Assembly (NCBI GenBank): GCA_022827055.1
Contig: JAJDTR010000127.1
Location: 1 to 64,000, forward strand
Source: Candidatus Poribacteria bacterium
Lineage (GTDB): Bacteria > Poribacteria > WGA-4E > JAJDTR01
Reading direction: 5' to 3'
DNA: 64,000 nucleotides
This document shows, in pieces, positions 57,085 through 64,000 of the stretch (the first letter of the stretch is position 1; each line of letters begins with the position of its first letter). The position numbers and the translations under genes are program-made. Under the pieces are notes generated by a model. That model was given only the letters and a program-made list of their open reading frames with translations, did not search any database and was not told where the DNA came from.

Positions 57085-59085
57085 TTATTCGGCGAGCAAG
57101 TCTCGAATCGCTTGTTCAATACTGTCAACGTTTGGGACCACTTCCTTCTCCAACGTGGGACTATACGGTGTCGGGGCAAATGCGCCGTTCAAACACTTGA
57201 CCGGCGCATCAAGGTCGTTGAAACCGATATCCGCCACTCGCGCCGCGATTTCAGATGCCATGCTGCACGGCGCAAAAACTTCGTCTACGACCAAAAGACG
57301 CCCGGTTTTATGCACTGACGCCAGAATCGTCTCCAGATCCAGCGGTGAGACGGTTCGCGGATCTATAATCTCCACAGACACATCTTCACTTGCCAACCGT
57401 TCTGCAACCTTTTCCGTGTGATGACGCATCAACGCCAGTGCGACAACCGTGGCGTCCGTTCCTTCGCGAACAACGGTTGCCTTTCCAAATGGAACCTCAT
57501 ACGTCTCTTCGGGCACAGGTCCCTTAATTGCCATTAGCTCCCGATGCTCAAGAAACAGTACCGGATCGGTGCATCGAAGCGCGTGCATAAACATACCCTT
57601 GGCATCATACGGGGTGGCTGGCATAACGACGCGCAATCCCGGAATCTGGGAATAGATGGAGTGATAGTTGCCCGAATGGTGGGTCGCCGCGGAGTGCCCA
57701 ATCCCGACACAGCCTCGCACGAGAACCGGCATCTTCAACCGGCCGCTGCTCATGTATTGCATTTTGGCAATCTGGTTGATGAGTTCCCCGAAACTATCGT
57801 TAATGAAATCAAAAAACATGCAATCTATGACCGGTCGGGTGCCTGACATCGCAGAGCCGCCGGCAAGCCCGACAAATCCACGCTCGCAGATTGGCGTATC
57901 GCATAACCTATCCGCGCCGTATTTCTCGAATAAGCCGTAGGTTGTCATGAAATTTCCGCCGCGGACACCGACCCCTTCTCCCATGACAAAGATAGTATCG
58001 TCTTCCGCCATCGCCGCGTCAAGCGCTTCGAGTGTCGCGCCAACATACGTTGTCTCGCGATCTCCTTTGGAGGGTGGCTCTGAAATCGAATCACCCGCGG
58101 GTTCGGAATACACGTGGTGCGTCGCGGTTTTCCCATCCGGATAGCTGCTTGCCTCGGCAAATTTGTGCGACTCGGCGACCAACTCCCGAATCTCCTCCTC
58201 AATGGCGTCTAACTCCGCAGCACCGGCTATACCTTTGTCTATTAGCGTTCGCCGCAGTCGCTGTATGGGGCATCGCGTTTTCCATTCGTCAACATCTTCC
58301 CGCGTACGATAGGTGAAATCTCCCATACCTTCGGCATGTGCCCGCGTCCGGTACGTCTTGCATTCGATTAACGTCGCGCCGCCGCCGCTGCGAGCTCGCT
58401 CAATTGCCTCTCCGGCGATTCGATGAATCGCCAAGACATCATTCCCATCAACTTCGTACCCTGCCAATCCGTAGTTCGAGGCGCGTCGACCAACATCGGG
58501 AATCCCGCTCGCATACTCAAACGGCACTTCGGTGGCGAACTGGTTGTTTTCGCAGACGAATATGACGGGCAAATCCCAAATGCTCGCCATGTTCAATCCT
58601 TCGTGGAATGCGCCGTTGTTGACGCCGCCGTCGCCAAAACACGCTACAGCGACATTGTCGGTTTTCTTGATTTTGAAGGTGTAGCCGCCGCCGCACGCTT
58701 GCAGAATACACGGTCCAACGATGCCGCTCGTTCCCATCAGCCCTATTTCCGGCTTGAACAGATGCATACTGCCGCCGCGTCCTTGCGAACAACCGGTTTC
58801 CCGTCCGTACAGTTCCGCAATCAGTTCTCTCGGATGAAGGCCCTTGGCTAACGCGTGGCCATGACCGCGATGCGTACTAAAGACAACATCGTCTACCCGC
58901 AAATGGGCAAAGACACCCGCCGCAATAGCTTCCTCGCCAACATAGGTGTGACATGCGCCGTGCACCAGACCACGCTGATGCGATCTGGCAAGCTGTTCTT
59001 CGGACTGCCGAATTAACTGCATCGTGCGATAACAGTCAAGCGCGTCGGTTTTGTTTAAACCCGAATTTTCTCGTTGTACTTCCAT
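57085..59085 (-). CDS. Fused 2-oxoacid dehydrogenase E1 (alpha-beta)
   Basis: It has 666 residues with a start at 59085 (AAGGAG, 5 bases), not the GTG at 59091 that falls inside the Shine-Dalgarno. The N-terminal half is E1-alpha-like, with the ThDP motif GDGGVNNGAFHEG running to CENN. The C-terminal half (about residue 340 on) is E1-beta-like (ATHHSGNYHS, LFLEHREL). Most bacteria use two genes or an unfused pair; here both are on one chain. It is transcribed after the SDR and before E2. Confidence 0.93.
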   Translation of the reverse strand: MEVQRENSGLNKTDALDCYRTMQLIRQSEEQLARSHQRGLVHGACHTYVGEEAIAAGVFAHLRVDDVVFSTHRGHGHALAKGLHPRELIAELYGRETGCSQGRGGSMHLFKPEIGLMGTSGIVGPCILQACGGGYTFKIKKTDNVAVACFGDGGVNNGAFHEGLNMASIWDLPVIFVCENNQFATEVPFEYASGIPDVGRRASNYGLAGYEVDGNDVLAIHRIAGEAIERARSGGGATLIECKTYRTRAHAEGMGDFTYRTREDVDEWKTRCPIQRLRRTLIDKGIAGAAELDAIEEEIRELVAESHKFAEASSYPDGKTATHHVYSEPAGDSISEPPSKGDRETTYVGATLEALDAAMAEDDTIFVMGEGVGVRGGNFMTTYGLFEKYGADRLCDTPICERGFVGLAGGSAMSGTRPVIDCMFFDFINDSFGELINQIAKMQYMSSGRLKMPVLVRGCVGIGHSAATHHSGNYHSIYSQIPGLRVVMPATPYDAKGMFMHALRCTDPVLFLEHRELMAIKGPVPEETYEVPFGKATVVREGTDATVVALALMRHHTEKVAERLASEDVSVEIIDPRTVSPLDLETILASVHKTGRLLVVDEVFAPCSMASEIAARVADIGFNDLDAPVKCLNGAFAPTPYSPTLEKEVVPNVDSIEQAIRDLLAE

Positions 59086-59087
59086 TC

Positions 59088-59894
59088 TCACTCCTTAAAT
59101 ACTTCGGTACCGACCGATCCGCCCGCGTTCATAGCAAGGTTGCCGCCATCCATCGGGATGATCGCCCCGGTAATCCATGATGACGCATCTGATGCCAATA
59201 GAACCGAAAGGCCGCGGATGTCGTCAGGACTGCCGAACCGCCCTCTTGGGATGCCACTAAGGAATCGTTCCTTGATACGCGGATCCTTGTCAATTCGCGC
59301 TTGCAGCCCCGGGTTCAATACTTGGGCGGGCAAGATCGCGTTCACACGTACACCTCGTCCCGACCATTCGGTGCTAAGTTCCCTGGTCATTTGAACAACC
59401 GCTCCCATCGCCATGCTGTAGGCGATGTGTCCCCTGCCCATGCCGGTGATGCTGGCGAGCGAACCCAGACTAACGATGCTCCCTCGTCCCGCAGCAAGCA
59501 TGCGCCGTCCCGCTTCTTGGGAGCAACAGAACCGTCCGTAGACGAGATTACGCCACGTCCACTCTACATCGTCAAGGGTGATATCCTCCGGCTTCTTGCG
59601 TACGGCTTCGCCGGCGACGTTTCCCAAAAAGTCTACACGACCAAATTCGTTGTCGAGTTGCGCAAACATGGCTCGAATTTCGTCCGGGCGGGATACATTA
59701 CAGTTCACCGGAACGGCGCGAGGTCCCATTGATTCTATTTCACCGGCAGTTTTTTCCGCACCTTGCAAGTTGATGTCGAGAAGCATCAAGTCGGCGCCTG
59801 CCTCCCCCAGCGCAAGCGACATGGCGCGCCCCATGCCACTGGCGGCGCCCGATACAACGGCAACTCGACCGGAAAGATCGAACATTTGTGTCAT
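59088..59894 (-). CDS. SDR-family oxidoreductase with altered YxxxK motif
   Basis: I use the second ATG (59894), 8 bases after GGGAG; the first ATG (59900) is too close. It has 268 residues with the coenzyme loop SGAASGMG, the catalytic Ser in SLGSLA and the C-terminal PMDGG block. The catalytic segment reads YSMAMG, so the usual Lys of YxxxK is Met. Its stop lies 2 bases before the E1 start, so the three genes form one operon. The substrate may be a diol, hydroxyacid or acyl-like compound feeding E1. Confidence 0.9.
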   Translation of the reverse strand: MTQMFDLSGRVAVVSGAASGMGRAMSLALGEAGADLMLLDINLQGAEKTAGEIESMGPRAVPVNCNVSRPDEIRAMFAQLDNEFGRVDFLGNVAGEAVRKKPEDITLDDVEWTWRNLVYGRFCCSQEAGRRMLAAGRGSIVSLGSLASITGMGRGHIAYSMAMGAVVQMTRELSTEWSGRGVRVNAILPAQVLNPGLQARIDKDPRIKERFLSGIPRGRFGSPDDIRGLSVLLASDASSWITGAIIPMDGGNLAMNAGGSVGTEVFKE

Positions 59895-60402
59895 AGCCAT
59901 TTCTCCCTGTTCATGCGTATCCTAAATTTGTCCTTTGGACGGTGGGTTGTTTTCAGTCTGTGATATAGGGATGCCAGATAATTAAAGCGTAGATTCCACT
60001 AACCCGCCCACCTATTTTGCAAGAATCGCAGTATAGCATACCTGTAGGTCGCTGTCAACCGGTATGTCATCAGTGCGAATATACTTTGCGTCGGGTATTA
60101 TTGCGCTTTCTTTTCCAGAAATAATTGTTTCTAATAGGACTTACGTAGCACCAGCAGGTCGGGAATCGGAGTTCCCTCGTACAAGCGTCGCGACCTGGAG
60201 ATCGCTCCTACATAATAAGCAATCCCCAGCAGCGTGGAGTATAACTCAACAAAGGCCAATCTCGCCATGACAGATAAGCACAGAGACTATCCTTGTAGGA
60301 TGGAATCAATCGACCAATAGGATCAAATGAGCGATAGAGATCTCTCCGCCGTGCCGTAACGTGCATGAAGGTTGCGGCATACGGAGTATTCCTACTACTT
60401 TT
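59895..60402. other. Intergenic region upstream of the SDR-E1-E2 operon
   Basis: About 500 bases without a supported gene. It must hold the operon promoter on the minus strand, but I could not select one. It carries an inverted repeat D copy at 60317-60346. The stop of the LRR gene is at 60403. Confidence 0.6.
60317..60346 (-). repeat. Dispersed repeat D, inverted copy
   Basis: The minus strand reads GAGATCTCTATCGCTC then ATTTGATCC, matching the start and end of the + strand copies but shorter in the middle. Confidence 0.65.
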
Positions 60403-63400
60403 TCACTTCCTTATCAGCATCTTGCGCGTCGCCGCGAACTCTCCCGCCTTAAGCGTGTAGAAATAGAGACCGCTCGCCACAAATTCGCCATGGTCATTGC
60501 GGCCATCCCAATACAATGCGCGGATACGGCTCCGGTACATCCCCGCCGCTTGATGACCCACATCCAAACGCCTAACAACACCTCCGTTCATATCATAAAT
60601 TGTCAACTTGACCTCTGCGGGGGCGGCCAACTGATACGGTATCCAGGTTTCCGGATTGAACGGGTTCGGGTAGTTGGCTAGCAGGGCGGTCTCTTTGGGA
60701 ATAACCAGCGAGGTTAACAGGTTTTGGAGATTCGCAATCCCCTGGCGAAAGGCAACCGAACCGTCGTCTGCCAGATGTGCTTCTGAAATCCACGCTTCAA
60801 CTGTCGCCGCATCGGCGCGTCCTGTCGCAACTGCAGGTGCGGCGGCACCGCCAATGCCCTGCGCGACGAGCGTAAGATCGAAAATGTTAATCACCCCGTC
60901 GCCATTAATGTCTTCCGGCGAATCGGCGGATACCCTTTTCCCCAACTGCTGTGCGACGCTAATGAGATCGAGAATATTGACAACTCCGTCGCGATTGATG
61001 TCCCCTGTGAGTAGCCGTTCCTCAACAGTAAAGTGGATTTCAAGAGGACCCGCAGGGATACCTTCCTTAGCGGCGGAGCCGAATAAGAAGTTTTCCAGTG
61101 CCAATTTCGTTCCACCTTCGGACTTTGCCTTGAACCTCACGCGAAGCACGGGGCCGCTGCCGTTAACGCCGCCCTCGCTAATCCGTCCCGCAATCAGCCC
61201 GGTGATTTTTCCCGCCGCATTGTCGATGCGCCCGCTTTGGAAGAACGCCGCTCCGCCGTCCGACTTGAGGAAATCGCCTTCGCTGACGGCAACGGCTTCA
61301 AGGATGGCGGGATCGAAAGCAATGTCAAATTGCCACCCTGCCAAGTCATTAGCATGTTCTACACGGACATCGACACCGAATAGATCTTCGACATGAATTG
61401 GCGTTTGGGAGAAAGCATAACCCATACCGGGGCCTAAAGTATAATTGGTGTCGGGGGTAAATCCGAAAAAGCCGTTGGAAGGATCCTTAATACCAGCATG
61501 AGTGCCAATCGCCACCAGCAAAACATTTCTCCCCTCGTTAAGCGTAGCGTCGAAAAACTCCGTATTATACTCAATCCCCACACTCCTCGGTGTCCAGGGC
61601 TGTTCCAAACGTTCCCGAATCAACTCGCCGTTTAGCCATATTTTGTATTCATTTCCGCTACTAGCATACATGGTTGTGTCTTGTCGCTCGGGGGAATTAA
61701 GGGATACAGTACCAAAAATCACCCCATTAGGAAAACGGCTTCCTCGCATGTCGTCAAGGTTACGCTGTCCCGACACCGGGAGTTTATCAAAGGTCCACAT
61801 ATCAGTGCCGACTGGCTTCCCTTCTAGCGCCCCATGAGTAGCAATTCGATCTACCGTTACTTTGCCTCCACTTGCCTTGGATAATAGATCCGTTCCGTCA
61901 TTTAGTTTTTCATTCGGCAAAAACACCCATAACCACGGCCCCTCAATCTTTGGTGCTTTGGCAAAAAATCCCGGATTATCATGCCAAGAAAATCGCTCCA
62001 GTATTGGTAATCCCACCACAGGGGAAAAATCCGAGATGTTATTGAACTGTAATTGCAACTCGTTTAGGTTCGTCAATCCAGCCAAAGCGGATACATCTGA
62101 AATTTCATTATATTCAAGCCTCAATTCGTCTAGTTTTACCAATCCTGCCAAAGGGGACACATCAGATATTTTATTCGCCGCAAGGGTTAAAACGACTAGG
62201 TTTGTCAACCTCTTGAGTGGCTCAATATCTACTATCCTATAGCTGTAGCCAATATCTACGACTCTTAATTTGGTTAGATGTCTGATAGGTTCAAGGTTAG
62301 ATACATGGTTGTCGTGGAGCTTGAGAACTTCCAAGTTTGATAACCTTACAAGGGGCGACAAATCTGAAACTTCGTGATGCCTGAACTCAATGTTTACCAA
62401 TTCTGTCATATCGGCAACAGCCGAAATATCCCGTATTCCATCACCATAAAAACGCAACTTCTTCAAATTCGTCAGACCGGCTATCGGTGAAATGTCTTCA
62501 ATGTTGCTTCTAAACTCTAGGTGTTCGAGTTGTGTTAAGTTTGCCAAAGGAGACAAATCTCGCACGCTCGTATCCCAGACCTGCAAAAAAACTAGCTTAG
62601 TACAGTTGGCAAGCGGAGACAGGTCGGATATCCGGTTGCCTGAAATCCATAGTTCTTTTAGATTTACCGCAAATTCGAGTCCCGCTAAGTTGGAAACCCC
62701 CTTGTTGCCGGCTTTAAGAGTTGTTAATGTTGACATCGCCGAAGGCGTAATCTGTTCGGTTTCGAGCGCATCTTCAATAACGGCTCGAAGACGTGAATCC
62801 GGGATGTGAATAATTCCACCCTGTATCACAGCCGGTGGCAACGCAACGCCCTCTGGAGCTCTTAATGTTCGCAGATTGATTAATCTTGTGAGCGGCGACA
62901 GGTCGGATACGTTCGAATCTGAAATATCCAAATACCGCAAATTGATTAACTCTGCGATCAGCGACAGGTCGGAAAATTCGCCGCCAATCTCTAGGAAATC
63001 GAGGTTTGTTAAGCCTCTCAGATGTGATATATCGGATACCTGACTGTTATCAAGTTCCAAGTGAGTGAGGTTCGTTGCAAACTGGATACCCGTCAAATCG
63101 TGGACTCGTCTATCCCGTGACCGGAGTTCTATCAAGGATTCCATTTCCTCCACGGTAATCGGGGCGTTGGGGCTTTTGCCAAGTTCTTCCTCAACTATAG
63201 CACGCAGAATCGCATCCGGGATATGAACATGCCCACCCGGTAAAACATCCGGCTGCGTCACAACCGGCGGCTCTCCAACTTGTTGTGGGTAATCCAACGC
63301 GGAAATTATATCTCGAAAGCTTGATGTCCAGGTGTCGCGTTTCACACTCCCGTTTTCACTATCTAACGCCAGCAATCCCACGTTCTGCAGTCCCGTGTTT

Positions 63401-64000
63401 TCACGAACCCTTTCGAGGAAGGTGTCGGTTTCCAAGCCAACCACGGCGGCGGCGTATGCCGCATCCACCGGTGCCTGAAACGCCTCATGGAAACGCGAAA
63501 CCGGTTCAACACCTTCAAACGTACCTCCCGTGGCTTCAAGCCCTTGTCTGTACCGATTCATGTCTTCCTTCAGACGTGCGTCCATATCTGGCGTTTCAAC
63601 ATAGAGCCGCAGCGCCTGCGCTTTGTTATAGGGCGGACTGGCGTTGCTCTCAATCACGGAACGCACTTGGTCTCCAAAGCTCTTCATGCCCTCCGTATGG
63701 CAACCGATACACGAGATTCCGTTGCGCACCGTCGGGTCACTCGCGGCAGGATTTGAAACGATGCTAATCGGCGCTTCATCCAGCCGTAATCCATTGCCGT
63801 CCACAAGATAGTAACCCTGCAACCCGTTTGGCAAATTGAAGATGACCTCCCCGCCATCATGCGTGAAGTTAAGCGGGTGGGTCAGGATGTTTTGTGTCCC
63901 GACACTACCTGCAAAGTCGTAGCTCTTCCAGTACGCCCCATATCGAGAGGTATGCCGTTCCACGACTCGGTTGTGGTTTGAGACACCCGAATTGTTGAAA
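60403..64000 (-). CDS. Cytochrome-c-motif / LRR / cohesin / dockerin surface protein (5' end outside window)
   Basis: The frame stays open to the window edge; the track GTG (63963) is internal, since sequence before it (SGVSNHNRVVERH) continues the same domain. At the N-terminal side is a c-type haem motif CIGCH (coordinates 63697-63711) in a region known from planctomycete-like secreted proteins. Two LRR blocks follow, each opening with HIPD..LRA, then a beta-rich unknown domain (coordinates about 61430-61980), a cohesin-like domain (about 61000-61400), dockerin loops (GDINRDGVVN, EDINGDGVIN) and the sorting-like tail LLANYPNPFNPETWIPY. It is probably exported; the haem suggests a redox or sensing role. 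It is monocistronic. Confidence 0.92.
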   Translation of the reverse strand, partial: FNNSGVSNHNRVVERHTSRYGAYWKSYDFAGSVGTQNILTHPLNFTHDGGEVIFNLPNGLQGYYLVDGNGLRLDEAPISIVSNPAASDPTVRNGISCIGCHTEGMKSFGDQVRSVIESNASPPYNKAQALRLYVETPDMDARLKEDMNRYRQGLEATGGTFEGVEPVSRFHEAFQAPVDAAYAAAVVGLETDTFLERVRENTGLQNVGLLALDSENGSVKRDTWTSSFRDIISALDYPQQVGEPPVVTQPDVLPGGHVHIPDAILRAIVEEELGKSPNAPITVEEMESLIELRSRDRRVHDLTGIQFATNLTHLELDNSQVSDISHLRGLTNLDFLEIGGEFSDLSLIAELINLRYLDISDSNVSDLSPLTRLINLRTLRAPEGVALPPAVIQGGIIHIPDSRLRAVIEDALETEQITPSAMSTLTTLKAGNKGVSNLAGLEFAVNLKELWISGNRISDLSPLANCTKLVFLQVWDTSVRDLSPLANLTQLEHLEFRSNIEDISPIAGLTNLKKLRFYGDGIRDISAVADMTELVNIEFRHHEVSDLSPLVRLSNLEVLKLHDNHVSNLEPIRHLTKLRVVDIGYSYRIVDIEPLKRLTNLVVLTLAANKISDVSPLAGLVKLDELRLEYNEISDVSALAGLTNLNELQLQFNNISDFSPVVGLPILERFSWHDNPGFFAKAPKIEGPWLWVFLPNEKLNDGTDLLSKASGGKVTVDRIATHGALEGKPVGTDMWTFDKLPVSGQRNLDDMRGSRFPNGVIFGTVSLNSPERQDTTMYASSGNEYKIWLNGELIRERLEQPWTPRSVGIEYNTEFFDATLNEGRNVLLVAIGTHAGIKDPSNGFFGFTPDTNYTLGPGMGYAFSQTPIHVEDLFGVDVRVEHANDLAGWQFDIAFDPAILEAVAVSEGDFLKSDGGAAFFQSGRIDNAAGKITGLIAGRISEGGVNGSGPVLRVRFKAKSEGGTKLALENFLFGSAAKEGIPAGPLEIHFTVEERLLTGDINRDGVVNILDLISVAQQLGKRVSADSPEDINGDGVINIFDLTLVAQGIGGAAAPAVATGRADAATVEAWISEAHLADDGSVAFRQGIANLQNLLTSLVIPKETALLANYPNPFNPETWIPYQLAAPAEVKLTIYDMNGGVVRRLDVGHQAAGMYRSRIRALYWDGRNDHGEFVASGLYFYTLKAGEFAATRKMLIRK

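Noticed and set aside
1-64000. CRISPR array, tRNA, rRNA or insertion sequence
   Set aside because: I looked for evenly spaced repeats, clover-leaf patterns and transposase-like frames and found none I can support.

Overview
The window looks like a chromosomal segment of a Poribacteria-like bacterium (a sponge-associated or pelagic relative). This is inferred from gene content, not from a marker gene. The clues are secreted WD40, LRR and LamG proteins, dockerin-like calcium loops, the C-terminal signature PNPFNPETWIPY, a very large number of phytanoyl-CoA-dioxygenase-like (PhyH) genes, a sulfatase, and short hairpin repeats in many intergenic spaces. I saw no rRNA, tRNA, CRISPR array or insertion sequence. 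Nearly all genes are on the + strand; the exceptions are one FG-GAP-like gene, one LamG gene and the last block (55.8-64 kb).

Layout. 0.4-7.4 kb: secreted 14-blade WD40 protein, GHMP-family beta-RFAP-synthase-like enzyme, FG-GAP-like exported protein (minus), DnaJ/TPR protein. 7.8-13.3 kb: PhyH, DJ-1/PfpI, ThuA-like, UlaG-like metallo-hydrolase, and a GH127-like (alpha/alpha)6-barrel protein. 13.8-28.3 kb: GH36-like glycosidase, three diverse PhyH genes with an overlapping amidohydrolase, a tandem array of four closely related PhyH paralogues running into an SMP-30 lactonase, an aldo/keto reductase and a sulfatase. 28.4-33.7 kb: two further WD40 proteins (14 and 14+7 blades). 33.7-37 kb: LLM flavin oxidoreductase and a DUF6785-type polytopic membrane protein. 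37.5-47.5 kb: two cassettes pairing a GH36-like enzyme with a PhyH of the tandem-array subfamily, a prolyl-4-hydroxylase-like dioxygenase, two more PhyH genes and one AT-rich orphan. 47.9-50.9 kb: three LamG proteins. 51.2-55.7 kb: second DUF6785-type protein, cupin, duplicated-domain parvulin-like protein. 55.8-59.9 kb (minus): SDR, fused 2-oxoacid dehydrogenase E1 alpha-beta, and E2, tightly spaced. 60.4 kb to the edge (minus): cytochrome-c-motif/LRR/cohesin/dockerin protein, truncated by the window.

How they may work together (inference). The 7.8-55 kb stretch reads as a degradation and uptake island for decorated glycans or glycosides: a sulfatase, three GH36-like enzymes and a GH127-like enzyme without obvious signal peptides, sugar-acid-type enzymes (SMP-30, amidohydrolase-2, aldo/keto reductase, ThuA), two candidate transporters, and 12 PhyH plus one P4H-like Fe/2-oxoglutarate oxygenases that could hydroxylate or demethylate substituents. 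The secreted WD40, LRR and LamG proteins probably work at the cell surface or in the matrix. The most unusual features are the oxygenase expansion physically linked to GH36 genes, WD40 blade counts that are exact multiples of seven, and a set of dispersed hairpin elements, one of which appears to carry another inside it.
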